Shown: positions 9,141-19,237, counted from the first letter of the stretch. The stretch is DNA of 64,000 bases from an uncultured Candidatus Melainabacteria bacterium (GCA_934693165.1 CAKUUX010000003.1:70066-134065), one strand, 5' to 3'. The notes: generated by a model from the sequence alone, not told the origin. Program-made: numbers and translations.

Positions 9141-12100
9141 ATGTTTAACGTTTCATTTTTAGGTAAAAGAGAAGACAAAAACACAGTAGAACAGTTGAAA
9201 CAAAAGGGTGATGCACTTACTCTAAATAATCAACGTAATATTAATAATGCAATCAATAAATTATCAGAAGATTCTTCTGAAGAAAATATCAAATTCTTAA
9301 TGAACGTTGCACAAGGTTTAAGATATGGTACAAGTTTTGATTTAGATGATAAAAAATCAAACAATAATTGGAAAGGAAAATTACAAGAAGCTACAGCAAA
9401 AGCTTTAGCAAATACAGATTCTCCAAATAAAGCAAAATTACAAGAGCAATTTAAAGCTACTTTTGTTGATAAAAAAGAAATGACAAAAGATGAAAAAGCT
9501 GTTTTAGATTTGAGAAATAAATTGATGCAAACAAAAGGCTTGCCTCAAGCTATGAATAATTCTAAAATTGATGCAGTTAAAAACATTTCTAAAAACCTAG
9601 ACTACTTCGTTATTTCAACAGAAATCACAACAGAAGAAAAGAAATCTTGTCTTGAAAAATTAAACAAAATGATGAGCCCTGAATACAAAATCAATGCTCA
9701 ATTAAAAGATAAAAAACCTCAAGTTTTAGGTGAATTGTTAAACGACCTTGTTGTAAAAACAGCAGAAGATGACAAACCAACAATCAAAACAACAGACCAA
9801 AGACATCACGGTATGTGTGCTGCTATTTCAACATCAAGAAAAGTTATGGCTTACGAATACAAAGACAAATATGTAACTATGATTATGGAAGAATTAAGCA
9901 ATAAACCTACAATGAAGGTTTATGACCCAACTGAATTAGGAACAGGTAAAAAAGTTTCTGTTCAAAAAACTCCTGTAGATTTTGACTATGCAGATGATAA
10001 AGGTTATAGAATTCTTGACGCATCAGCACTACAATGGATGAATATTGCAGGCAATTCTGGTGATGGTAAAACTCAAAGTACTCACTTCTCAGCCTTTGAT
10101 AAAAAATACTTTGATACATTCCATGATTCTCATTTAATGAGAGATTTAGATAATCCTAAATTAGTTCCTCATCAATATCATTTGAGAGCTTTAACAAAAG
10201 CTGAAGAATCAATCAAAACAGCAAGAAAAGGTATTCAAAAAAGAGAAAAAGAAGCTGTTGAACAAAGACAAAACGCAAGATTTAACGCACAAACAGTTGT
10301 AAAAGCTAATAAATCTTTGACAAACGAATTAAAAGCTTTAATGCCAGAAAAATCTGATGAAGAAATGACAAAAGTTGTTAACCACTTCTTAAAAATGGGC
10401 GAAGTGAAAGGTAAACAATCAGATGATTTGCACTTCTTTGATTACGAAGAACAATCAATGAAGAAACAAAAAATGGCAAACTTCATTAAAGCTGAAAATC
10501 CAAACGTAAAACAAGAAGATATCGACGCAAGAATGGAAAATATCTTCAATATGTATGAACTTTCAACAGAAACAACTGAAGCTATGAATAAAGAGGTTAT
10601 GCCAAAATCTCCAGAAGCTAAAATGAAAAAACTTTATAAACCACTATATGAAGCAGCTGCAATGTATCGTTCTGCTCAAGATATGAAACTTGATATTCCA
10701 GAAAATCTTGCAAGTGAAGCTAAAAAATATGGTTTAGGTAAAGATGCGACAAAAGCTGATGTTATGAAAAAATACGAACAAGAAGGCAAAGTTGTATCAG
10801 AGCCAATTTTAAGAAGTATGCAAGACAAATACAATAAGATTGCAAAATATGCAGCTGTTGTAGAAAAAGCAGAAGTTAAAGGCGAAAAACTTGATATGCC
10901 AAACTTGTACGAAATGACTGATGCAGAAAAATCAGCATTAGATAAAGTTGGCAAAAACTTGAATAAAATGTATTCAGAAGTAACAAGAGAAAAAGCTGCA
11001 AAAGAAAAAGAACTTGAAAAACCATTGAACGAACAAGCTAAGAAAATCGGTGCTGAAAAAGGTTCATTCTGGGTTTCAGAAGGTTCATCAGGTCTTTGCA
11101 CACCTCAAGAAATTCGTATCTTGGAACAAATGACTGGTAAACCATTCTACGCAGAAGAAAGCGTAGAAGTGACAGCTGAAAAAATCAAACACGGCAAACA
11201 CTCGGGTATTTCTGGTACATCGGTTTACCACAACGAACGTGGTGGACACGCACAATACATCGCTGATGTTGCACCATTAATGGTTAAAGACCCTAAAACT
11301 GGTAAAGTAGAAATCAAAGATGCTATCATGCACGATAACACTTGGGGCGCTTGCGAACACAAGAAAACTTGGTTAGATTCAAAAGGCTTATTAAGAACTG
11401 ACTACCAATGTGGACGTGGTGGTGAAGACGGTTACATTACAAACTCTGCATGGCAAAATGGTGTTCTTGTAGAAGACTTCAAATATAAACCAGGTAACGT
11501 TAAAGGTGAACCATTAAAAATGTTCTTTGATGGTATTTTACCAACAGAAAACAATGACACAACTTCTACAGCACAAAGCTTAGTACAAAACGCTTTCGTT
11601 GGTCCACAAATCAAAATGAGTAGCGTTGCAAATGTACTTCAAACTTTGAACAAAGTTTCAGCAGAAGACTTAGACAAAGTTATGAAGAGAGCTGAAAATG
11701 CAGGTGAAACAAAAGACTTAATCGAAAAAGAAGTTATGACAGACTTAGCAAACATCAATTCAGAAGCTGATGTTTCAAAGGCTCATAAACGTACTCAAGG
11801 TTACTTGAAAGATATTTCAAGAAAAATGTCATTCACAAGAGAAGCAGCAACTAATTCGTTCACAAAAATGTTATTGAATGGTGATAAATTGGGCTTAAAT
11901 GCAAAAAATATTGACACAATTAAAGATAAAGATTTCCAAGTTGTAAAACATTTCATTGACGCAAAATATGATCCAAAAGATAATAACGAATTTGTTGAAA
12001 AATTTAAAGAATTGACAAGTCAAAACCTTGAAGGCTTAACAAAAATCTTAAAATCTGCAACCGATGAAGAATTAAGCGTTAAAGAAATCACTCCATTTGA

Positions 12101-13265
12101 AGTTGTAAGACAAATCAAAGGTTTGGAATCAAAACCAAACAATATGTTGAAAAATGCAATGTTTATGGACGCAATTCAAGATAACATCAAATTTACTAAA
12201 AATGGTGATTCTTTCGAAGAAGCATACTTTATGTTGCAACGTGATTGGGATAACTTGAATACCTCAAAACAAATTAAAGAAATGAAGGGCAAAATGTTCA
12301 AACAATACGGGGTAAGAGCTGCATATCCTGATTGCCAATTAACAACAAAAGAAGAAACAACAGCTTTGGCTAAAAACTTCTCAAACACTTTACAACAAGG
12401 TGTTGCAGTTGTTAATGCATTAAAAATGATGGAAGACGGCAAAATGGATTCTCAAGGCTTAACTAAAGAACAAATTGCTTTAGCTAAGAAAAACCAATTA
12501 GCTGATATTGCATCAGGTAAGAAAACATTTATCGAAGCAAACATTGAACCTCAACATAGACACGTTGTTACTAAAAAATTAAACAACTACTTATCAAGTG
12601 CTATAAAAGGCAAAAATGTTGATAAATCTTATAAAGAATTTGAAGATAGCTTCAACCAATACCACGTTTTGAATAATCCAAAAGAAACATTAAAAGAATT
12701 CTTGAGATTATCAAAATCAGATGACCCAGCTAAAAAACAAATGGCTCAAGTTTACGAAGGCTATGTTGTTAAAGGTTGTTATGAATTGGCTAAATTTGAC
12801 ACAGCAGTAACAATGATGAGCGAAGCTTCTAACGGACACATGCACGAAGTTCGTAAAGATTTAGTTAAAATCAAAACTCCAAAAGAATGGGATCAAGCAT
12901 CAGGTCAATCACACGATTTATCAACAGATGAAGGATTCTATTCATTCCTAGAAAATGCTCAAGTAACTTGTGGTGTTGATAATGCATTACAATTAGTTGA
13001 CCACCTTGGTCAAAACGACAAGGCTATGCAATTAGAAATGAAGAATGCTTCAGAATTAGACGGATTAACTGAAGGATTGAATGCTGAAAACTTAGCTCAA
13101 GTTGCAAGTTATGTTCAAACAAAAGCAAACTTCGTTTCAGGCTTGAACTTAAAAGATCACGCGAAAGAACAAAAAATGCAAAAAGAATATCTTGCAAAAC
13201 TTAATAACGTGATTGAAAAAATTAACGCACAAGCTGTAAATATGACGCAAGCACAACAAGCATAA
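9141..13265 (+). CDS. Giant protein with papain-like Q-C-H-N signature
   Basis: A 1374-residue, Lys/Glu-rich and largely helical protein. The N-terminus MFNVSFLGK resembles the FxGK part of the tag seen in other proteins here. At residues 220-226, QRHHGMC puts a Gln six residues before Cys226, the oxyanion-hole spacing of papain-like peptidases. Downstream, GGHAQYI supplies His703 and HDNTWG supplies Asn733, followed two residues later by Trp, like the NSW of papain. About 480 mostly helical residues separate Cys from His. I infer a divergent papain-fold cysteine peptidase or transferase with large extensions; nothing identifies the substrate. ATG 9141 has TTAGGAGAATAT before it. A strong terminator follows. 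Confidence 0.6.
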   Translation: MFNVSFLGKREDKNTVEQLKQKGDALTLNNQRNINNAINKLSEDSSEENIKFLMNVAQGLRYGTSFDLDDKKSNNNWKGKLQEATAKALANTDSPNKAKLQEQFKATFVDKKEMTKDEKAVLDLRNKLMQTKGLPQAMNNSKIDAVKNISKNLDYFVISTEITTEEKKSCLEKLNKMMSPEYKINAQLKDKKPQVLGELLNDLVVKTAEDDKPTIKTTDQRHHGMCAAISTSRKVMAYEYKDKYVTMIMEELSNKPTMKVYDPTELGTGKKVSVQKTPVDFDYADDKGYRILDASALQWMNIAGNSGDGKTQSTHFSAFDKKYFDTFHDSHLMRDLDNPKLVPHQYHLRALTKAEESIKTARKGIQKREKEAVEQRQNARFNAQTVVKANKSLTNELKALMPEKSDEEMTKVVNHFLKMGEVKGKQSDDLHFFDYEEQSMKKQKMANFIKAENPNVKQEDIDARMENIFNMYELSTETTEAMNKEVMPKSPEAKMKKLYKPLYEAAAMYRSAQDMKLDIPENLASEAKKYGLGKDATKADVMKKYEQEGKVVSEPILRSMQDKYNKIAKYAAVVEKAEVKGEKLDMPNLYEMTDAEKSALDKVGKNLNKMYSEVTREKAAKEKELEKPLNEQAKKIGAEKGSFWVSEGSSGLCTPQEIRILEQMTGKPFYAEESVEVTAEKIKHGKHSGISGTSVYHNERGGHAQYIADVAPLMVKDPKTGKVEIKDAIMHDNTWGACEHKKTWLDSKGLLRTDYQCGRGGEDGYITNSAWQNGVLVEDFKYKPGNVKGEPLKMFFDGILPTENNDTTSTAQSLVQNAFVGPQIKMSSVANVLQTLNKVSAEDLDKVMKRAENAGETKDLIEKEVMTDLANINSEADVSKAHKRTQGYLKDISRKMSFTREAATNSFTKMLLNGDKLGLNAKNIDTIKDKDFQVVKHFIDAKYDPKDNNEFVEKFKELTSQNLEGLTKILKSATDEELSVKEITPFEVVRQIKGLESKPNNMLKNAMFMDAIQDNIKFTKNGDSFEEAYFMLQRDWDNLNTSKQIKEMKGKMFKQYGVRAAYPDCQLTTKEETTALAKNFSNTLQQGVAVVNALKMMEDGKMDSQGLTKEQIALAKKNQLADIASGKKTFIEANIEPQHRHVVTKKLNNYLSSAIKGKNVDKSYKEFEDSFNQYHVLNNPKETLKEFLRLSKSDDPAKKQMAQVYEGYVVKGCYELAKFDTAVTMMSEASNGHMHEVRKDLVKIKTPKEWDQASGQSHDLSTDEGFYSFLENAQVTCGVDNALQLVDHLGQNDKAMQLEMKNASELDGLTEGLNAENLAQVASYVQTKANFVSGLNLKDHAKEQKMQKEYLAKLNNVIEKINAQAVNMTQAQQA

Positions 13266-13274
13266 TTATAAAAA

Positions 13275-13316
13275 TAAAAAAGAGGGTAAGTTTTGAAAAA
13301 ACTTGCCCTCTTTTTT
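13275..13316 (+). terminator. Rho-independent terminator after the giant protein gene
   Basis: AAGAGGGTAAGTTT pairs with AAACTTGCCCTCTT around a short A-rich loop, followed by a run of T. The A run on the other side means it may also serve the convergent transferase gene on the minus strand. Confidence 0.85.
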
Positions 13317-13327
13317 AACGAAAAATT

Positions 13328-14596
13328 TTATGAAAGTTTTTCTAAAATATTATTCAATATATTTTGAGAAGCGTTATTGTTTTTGTATCCGAGTTCTTCA
13401 ATAGCCTTTATACGTTCTTCCTTCATATAATCTTGAGTTGGAAGTTCTGATAAAAGTTCTGCTAAATGCTCGATACATTCTGCCTTATAATAATGTTTTA
13501 TAACTTGATTAATTGTTTCATTATAAGGTGTTGCATTTTTTGAAATCAAATGAATTACAGGATTTTCTGTCATAAAATATTCGCCTAAAAATGAACTACA
13601 ATCTGTTATAAGAAGTTTTGATTGATTAAATAAGTCCAAATAGTCACCGTGTTCATAAACAATACCAACAGAGTTCCAATCCTCATAATAATTTTGAACT
13701 TCTTCTTCTGTCATAACCTTTCTATCAACCAAAGCCTTTTTCAATAATGGATGAGGTTTAAAAACCCATTGCATTTCTGGATGACCTTTGGCATATTCAA
13801 GCAACCATTTGCCATTCCATTCAAATGTTCCATAAGCGATACCCTGATTGCAGATAGACCAATGTGGAGCATAAATTGTATATTTATACCCTTTATTATG
13901 ATGTGTTCTAAAGTAATCTAAAAATGGTTGACCAGTTACAATTACATTTTTAGCTTTATTTTCCATTTTTTCTTTATAAACATTTTTTGTTATTTCATCA
14001 AAGACACAGTAATTTTCAATATAACGATGAAATCTTAAATAGTAGTCAATTGGCGCAGTTGTTGTTGGAAAATAATATGGCACATAATATGTTAGTGCAA
14101 ATTTTGAACATACTACAGGGCCTTGAGAGGTTTCGACATACCAAGGATGTTGATAGATAACAACATCTGGTTTAAATTTTTTAAATGGAATATGTTCTTG
14201 CTTTTCTATATCATAAGCATATTCAACATTCATCCCTTTTTCAAAGAAAAATTGATATGTCTTTTTTAAACATCTTTTTGTCTGCCAACTTGGATTTTCT
14301 TTGTTTACTACAGAATTTCTTGTAACTAAAATTTTTACATTAAATTTATCATTATCTTCTAAAAGTTCGTATAGTGATTGACATTTCCATTTTGCTTCAT
14401 CATAAATATAGAAAACAACATTTATTTTCTTTCCTTTTGAATATTTTTTACGTAATCTTGAAATAACTTTTTTCTCATTTTTCTCAATATATTTCAAATT
14501 TTGAGAAATCTTTTTGCGATAAAAATACTTTTTTAACTTTGTATAGTTAAAATGTTCTTCAAGATATTCTTCGATTTTGTCATAAGGAATGTACAT
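13328..14596 (-). CDS. TagB/TagF-like CDP-glycerol glycerophosphotransferase family protein
   Basis: A 422-residue GT-B-like transferase. The second half shows the family pattern: YTIYAPHW near residue 240, WVFKPHPLL near residue 275, and LLITDCSSFLGEYFMTENPVIHLI near residues 330-355. Characterised relatives polymerise or prime glycerol-phosphate chains of teichoic acids from CDP-glycerol. In a probable diderm it more likely builds a phosphate-linked surface polysaccharide. The N-terminal 60 residues are very basic, with no signal peptide or membrane segment. No other capsule or wall-polymer gene adjoins it, so the acceptor and donor are open. Confidence 0.7.
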   Translation of the reverse strand: MYIPYDKIEEYLEEHFNYTKLKKYFYRKKISQNLKYIEKNEKKVISRLRKKYSKGKKINVVFYIYDEAKWKCQSLYELLEDNDKFNVKILVTRNSVVNKENPSWQTKRCLKKTYQFFFEKGMNVEYAYDIEKQEHIPFKKFKPDVVIYQHPWYVETSQGPVVCSKFALTYYVPYYFPTTTAPIDYYLRFHRYIENYCVFDEITKNVYKEKMENKAKNVIVTGQPFLDYFRTHHNKGYKYTIYAPHWSICNQGIAYGTFEWNGKWLLEYAKGHPEMQWVFKPHPLLKKALVDRKVMTEEEVQNYYEDWNSVGIVYEHGDYLDLFNQSKLLITDCSSFLGEYFMTENPVIHLISKNATPYNETINQVIKHYYKAECIEHLAELLSELPTQDYMKEERIKAIEELGYKNNNASQNILNNILEKLS

Positions 14597-14748
14597 AACA
14601 GGTTAATTCTATAAAACTATTTTATGCTTTGCAAATTTTTTGCAAAAATTTAATATTTAATTATGTTACAATAAAAAATAAAAAGCACAATTTTTGAAAA
14701 GTATTTTTTCTTTAATAATATATACAGGTAAATTAGGATAACAACTGC

Positions 14749-15102
14749 ATGGTTAAATATACATCTTTTATTAATGGTAAAACTTTGAAAATGAAAGTTT
14801 CTGAACTTTTAAAGAAATACGATAAAGATGGTAAAGGTATTAACCAAGAGGAGTTTAATAGCTTAGCAAAAGGTTCTGTATCAATTTTTGCAAAACCTCT
14901 TTTGACAAAAGACTTAACAGATAAAGTTATGTCAAAATTTGATTTGAATACAGACGGAACAGTTTCAACAGATGAAATGAAAAAACTATTAAAAAGTTAT
15001 AATTTAGACTACGATAAAGCCATGAATATGACAGTAGAAGAAGCTGCTAATCATATCAACAATTTTGATGAAGCTAAGAAAAAAGCTAAAAAGAATAAAT
15101 AG
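14749..15102 (+). CDS. Small EF-hand protein
   Basis: A 117-residue protein with two EF-hand loops, DKDGKGINQEEF near residue 25 and DLNTDGTVSTDE near residue 65, and a Lys-rich C-terminus. It probably binds calcium. No signal peptide is seen, so its compartment is unknown. Upstream lies ATATACAGGTAAATTAGGATAACAA, similar to leaders of the tagged genes in this window (AGGT then TAGGA). Together with the EF-hand/HExxH protein at 3478-5094 it points to calcium-linked functions in this lineage. The gene is convergent with the transporter gene 3 bases away. Confidence 0.7.
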   Translation: MVKYTSFINGKTLKMKVSELLKKYDKDGKGINQEEFNSLAKGSVSIFAKPLLTKDLTDKVMSKFDLNTDGTVSTDEMKKLLKSYNLDYDKAMNMTVEEAANHINNFDEAKKKAKKNK

Positions 15103-15104
15103 TT

Positions 15105-16133
15105 TTAGTTTAGATTTTTCATATAAAGTTCTTCGTACAATACACAAACAGTAGCAGCTACAGCTGGCGCAAACACTACGCCTACGATACCTGCGTATTT
15201 TGCCATTATAAATAAAAATAGATAAATTAATAATGGATGTAAATTTAAGAATTTACCAAAAACAAATGGTCTTACTAAATTATTTTCTACAAGTTGTGCT
15301 ATTGCAAACACAACAACAACAGTAGTTACAGCGACAATACCTGATTGAGAAGTTGCTATTACACAAATAACTAGTGCTATTGTTGGCCCAACAACAGGAA
15401 TTAAATCAAGCACCATTGTGATTAATGCAAGTAATAGAGCATAATCTATTCTCATAATAGATAAACCAATTGCCATAACTAGCCCAACACTTGCAATTGT
15501 CACTAATTGAGCAAATATATACCCACCGACTTTTTGAGAAATTATATTAATAATACTTTCTGCCTTTTTTCTCATTTGAGATGGAAAAGATTTTAAATAC
15601 GTAGCCTTAATTGAATCCTTATCAGCCATAAAATAATAAATTACCATTATCGAAATCACAACATAAATAAATGCAGAACCAATTTCTTTACCTGTATCCA
15701 TAATATTATTCAATATAGCTTGAGATGATTCAGAAAGAGAAGATAAAACAGAAGTTACATCAACATCTTTTAGGCTCAAATCAAAAAATGGTAAACCTTG
15801 TAAAAACTCATCAAAATTACCTATATATCTAGGAAAAGAAGTTGCAAAAGTTTTCACTTCACTACCTGCAAGAATAATTGCTGGAATTAAAAATAAAAAA
15901 ACCACCAATAATCCACAACCCAAGACTATTGCAGATGCTATACTTCTACTTAATTTTTTCTTTTCTACTAATTTGTTTACAAAAGGATTAAGCGAACAAG
16001 CAAGAACGTATGATGCAAAAAACATTATTGCTATATCAGAATTTTTGAAAACAAAAATTATAAATAATATCGAAAGTAGCATAAATACTATATTTTTTGG
16101 TGAAATATAATTTTTAAAGAAAGTTTCAAACAT
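15105..16133 (-). CDS. AI-2E family transporter / PerM-like permease
   Basis: A 342-residue integral membrane protein with about seven to eight transmembrane segments. The family pattern is visible: FFASYVLACSLNPFVNKLVEKKKLSRSIASAIV near residues 38-70, YFMADKDSIKATYLKSFPSQMRKKAESII in the central soluble loop, and ALLLALITMVLDLIPVVGPTIALV with the conserved DLIPxVGP near residue 240. Members export small molecules or act as Na+/H+ antiporters; the substrate cannot be told from sequence. It lies 29 bases after metH on the same strand and may be read through from it. Confidence 0.85.
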   Translation of the reverse strand: MFETFFKNYISPKNIVFMLLSILFIIFVFKNSDIAIMFFASYVLACSLNPFVNKLVEKKKLSRSIASAIVLGCGLLVVFLFLIPAIILAGSEVKTFATSFPRYIGNFDEFLQGLPFFDLSLKDVDVTSVLSSLSESSQAILNNIMDTGKEIGSAFIYVVISIMVIYYFMADKDSIKATYLKSFPSQMRKKAESIINIISQKVGGYIFAQLVTIASVGLVMAIGLSIMRIDYALLLALITMVLDLIPVVGPTIALVICVIATSQSGIVAVTTVVVVFAIAQLVENNLVRPFVFGKFLNLHPLLIYLFLFIMAKYAGIVGVVFAPAVAATVCVLYEELYMKNLN

Positions 16134-16162
16134 ATTTTTATCCTTTTTTATTTATTTTATCA

Positions 16163-18826
16163 TCAATTATTTTGATATTCATCAAAAAGTTTTTTCTGCT
16201 CGGCTTTTAAATTATCTATAAATTTTTTATCTTTAGATATTATCTTTTGAGCAACAACAACAGCTTGAGAAGCATCATCAGTGTGTGCAACAATTCCGTT
16301 GTATTTTGGAGCAATTTTTAGCGCTGTATGAAGTTTACTAGTAGTTGCACCACCTATCATTATAGCAGGGAGAGTAAATCCTGCCTTCTCCATCTGTTCA
16401 GCTACAACGACCATTTCTTCAAGAGATGGAGTGATAAGACCTGAAAGAGCAACAATATTAGCGTTTTCTTCTTTTGCAGCTTTTAAAATATCGCTACAAT
16501 TTACCATAACACCTAAATCAACAACTTCAAAATTATTGCAAGTCAAAATTAAACCCAAAATATTTTTACCAATATCGTGCACATCACCTTTTACAGTTGC
16601 AAGAACAATTTTTCCAGCCTTTGTTTTGTTATTACTTGTTTCTAGATATTGTTTTAAATAATCAACAGCTTGTTTCATAGTACGAGCACTTTTCACAACT
16701 TGAGGTAAAAACATTTTACCTGCACCAAAAAGTACACCAATCTCATTCATTCCATCCATAAGATGTTTTTCAATAATTTCTAACGCTGAAAAATCTTTTA
16801 AAGCTTCATCTAAATCTTGCTGTAAATATTCAGAATTACCCTTGATTAATGCATACTGCAAACGCTTTTCTACAGGATCATTTCTCCATTCTGAATTATT
16901 TGTTTTATGAGATGAACCTTTTGTATTATCCATTGCTTGAGCGTATTCTAAAAGTCTTTCGCCTGCATCATCTCGCCTATTAAGAACAACATCTTCAACT
17001 AATTCTCTTAATTTTGGCTCAATTTCATCGTAGATTTCAAGCATTGATGCATTTACAATAGCCATTTCTAATCCTGCATTAATTGCATGATACAAAAATA
17101 CGCTATGAATAGCTTCACGAATACGATTTAAACCTCTAAATGAGAACGAAATATTACTAACACCACCAGAAATAATAACTTTTGGGTATTTTTCTTTAAT
17201 AATTTTTGTAGCTTCTATAAAAGAACTACCGTTTATGTTGTGCTCTTTTATGCCAGTTGCTATTGGAAAAACATTAAGATCAAAAATTATATCACAAGGT
17301 GAAATTCCTACTTTTTCAGTAAGAATTTTGTATGCTCTATCAACGATTTCAACACGTCTTTCAGTAGTCGATGCTTGTCCTTGTTCATCAAATGCCATAA
17401 CCACCATTGCAGAGCCTAATTCCTTTATAATTTTTGCATGTTCAATAAATTTTTTTTCACCCTCTTTTAAACTGATAGAGTTCACAATAGATTTACCTTG
17501 AATACATTTCAAACCAGATTCTATAACATCAAACTTTGAACTATCTAACATAATTGGAACTCTGGCAATATCAGGTTCTGACGCAATAAGATTTAAGAAC
17601 TCAACCATTTGAGATTTTGTATCAATCAAAGCCATATCAAGACTTATATCAATTATATTTGCACCATTTTCAATTTGTTCACGTGCGACATTTAAGGCTT
17701 CTTCGTAATTTTTCTCTTGAATTAGTCTTGCAAATTTTTTAGAACCAGTAACATTTGTTCTTTCTGCAACTATTGCAAATCTTTGTTTGGCATTTAAAGA
17801 AAAAGGTTCTAATCCACTAAATACAGATTTTTCCTCGATTTGTGGAATTTGTCTTGGCTCATATTTTTTTAAAGCTTCTGAAATTGCCTTGATATGTTCA
17901 GGAGATGTTCCACAGCAACCCCCACAAACATTTACACAACCTTGTTTTGCAAGATAGGCATAACCTTTTGCCATATCTTCTGGAGTTTCATCATAGCCAC
18001 CAAAAGCGTTTGGCAAACCAGCATTTGCATACAAACTTATATTACAAGTTGCAATTTTCGATAATTTTTCTATATAAGGAATCATTTCTTCAATACCTAA
18101 AGCGCAATTTATACCAATAGATATTGGATTAAACGGTCTTATACTGTAATAAAACGCCTCTAACGTTTGCCCTGAAAGTGTTCTTCCTGACTTATCCGTT
18201 AGGGTTACAGAAACCATTATTGGAATATCCTTGTTATGTTTTTCTAATGATTTTTTTATTGCATACAAGGCAGCTTTTGCATTTAAGGTATCAAAAATTG
18301 TTTCTACTAAAAAAACATCTATATCATTTTTTATAAAAATTTCAGCTTGTTCAGAATAATTTTCCACTAATTCGTCAAACGTAACATCTCTGAATGCAGG
18401 ATTTTCAACATCAGGTGAAATTGATGCAGTCTTGTTTGTTGGGCCAATTGAACCTGAGACAAAACGAGGTTTTTCATCTGTAGAATATTCATCTGCAATT
18501 TTTCTTGCAACTTTTATTGAAGCTGTATTTAATTCTTCAATATAATTTTCTAAATGATAATCTTTTTGAGAAATTTTTGTTGAAGAAAAAGTATTTGTTT
18601 CAATAATATCAGCACCTGCCTCTAAATAGGCTCTGTGGACTATTTTTAAAGCGTCAGGTTTTGTTAGAGCTAAAACATCATTGTTACCTTTTAAATTTAC
18701 TTTTGAATTTTTAAAAATCTCACCACGAAAATCTTCTTCTGTAAGATTTTGTTTCTGGAACATCGTTCCCATTGCCCCATCAAGTATTAAAATTTTTTCT
18801 TTCAAAAGGTCAGTAAATTTGCTCAT
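16163..18826 (-). CDS. metH: Cobalamin-dependent methionine synthase lacking the reactivation domain
   Basis: An 887-residue enzyme that methylates homocysteine using 5-methyltetrahydrofolate through methylcobalamin. Domain order is homocysteine-binding (residues 1 to about 325, zinc ligands in CGGCC, Cys304 and Cys305, plus an upstream INCALG Cys), pterin-binding (about 345-610), cobalamin cap and cobalamin-binding (DVHDIGKN with His750, the lower cobalt ligand). It stops right after the cobalamin domain. The C-terminal AdoMet-dependent reactivation domain of the full-length 1200-residue type is absent, as in some thermophile and anaerobe enzymes. A separate activation protein would be expected elsewhere. 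TATTAT sits 8 bases before the ATG, so the transcript may be leaderless. Confidence 0.93.
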   Translation of the reverse strand: MSKFTDLLKEKILILDGAMGTMFQKQNLTEEDFRGEIFKNSKVNLKGNNDVLALTKPDALKIVHRAYLEAGADIIETNTFSSTKISQKDYHLENYIEELNTASIKVARKIADEYSTDEKPRFVSGSIGPTNKTASISPDVENPAFRDVTFDELVENYSEQAEIFIKNDIDVFLVETIFDTLNAKAALYAIKKSLEKHNKDIPIMVSVTLTDKSGRTLSGQTLEAFYYSIRPFNPISIGINCALGIEEMIPYIEKLSKIATCNISLYANAGLPNAFGGYDETPEDMAKGYAYLAKQGCVNVCGGCCGTSPEHIKAISEALKKYEPRQIPQIEEKSVFSGLEPFSLNAKQRFAIVAERTNVTGSKKFARLIQEKNYEEALNVAREQIENGANIIDISLDMALIDTKSQMVEFLNLIASEPDIARVPIMLDSSKFDVIESGLKCIQGKSIVNSISLKEGEKKFIEHAKIIKELGSAMVVMAFDEQGQASTTERRVEIVDRAYKILTEKVGISPCDIIFDLNVFPIATGIKEHNINGSSFIEATKIIKEKYPKVIISGGVSNISFSFRGLNRIREAIHSVFLYHAINAGLEMAIVNASMLEIYDEIEPKLRELVEDVVLNRRDDAGERLLEYAQAMDNTKGSSHKTNNSEWRNDPVEKRLQYALIKGNSEYLQQDLDEALKDFSALEIIEKHLMDGMNEIGVLFGAGKMFLPQVVKSARTMKQAVDYLKQYLETSNNKTKAGKIVLATVKGDVHDIGKNILGLILTCNNFEVVDLGVMVNCSDILKAAKEENANIVALSGLITPSLEEMVVVAEQMEKAGFTLPAIMIGGATTSKLHTALKIAPKYNGIVAHTDDASQAVVVAQKIISKDKKFIDNLKAEQKKLFDEYQNN

Positions 18827-18952
18827 ATTGTATATGATAATACCATGAAATATAGAAAAATTTTAATTGTAATGTTTTATTAAAATAAGGTATTTTACCC
18901 CCTTCACAAAGCAATAATTATATGTTAAAATGCAAGTGGAAAGTAGGTAAGA

Positions 18953-19219
18953 ATGTCATTAATTAATACAATAGGTCTAATGCGAGCAACAGCAATGCGA
19001 CATGACGCTCAGTATAATATGATGATGGGTAACCAAGCTAGAATTAATGCAATTAGTGCTATTGGTCCAAATTCAAATATGGAAGCTTTGCATAGAATGG
19101 ACAAACAAATGGATATGCAACAACTTCAAAATAAAATGCTAATTCAAATGGCAGATGCTTTCGAAAAAAATCATAGAGCAAAAACTAAAAAAGCAGAAGG
19201 TTTTGACACATTTGCTTAA
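18953..19219 (+). CDS. Small Met-rich protein of unknown function
   Basis: An 88-residue protein rich in Met, Gln and Asn, mostly helical, with no membrane segment or signal peptide. I do not recognise it. The central NQARINAISAIGPNSNMEALHRMDKQ looks amphipathic. It is a genuine gene candidate because it has a leader with AAGTAGGTAAGA directly before the ATG, resembling the GTAGG leaders of the tagged genes, and is followed at once by a strong terminator at 19238-19270. It is the last chromosomal gene before the integrated element. Confidence 0.6.
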   Translation: MSLINTIGLMRATAMRHDAQYNMMMGNQARINAISAIGPNSNMEALHRMDKQMDMQQLQNKMLIQMADAFEKNHRAKTKKAEGFDTFA

Positions 19220-19237
19220 CTTAGATAAAAGATTTAG

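Noticed and set aside
18827..18952. Cobalamin riboswitch upstream of metH
   Set aside because: Only 126 bases separate metH from the divergent gene, no B12-box-like sequence is seen, and the -10 box lies too close to the start codon to leave a leader.
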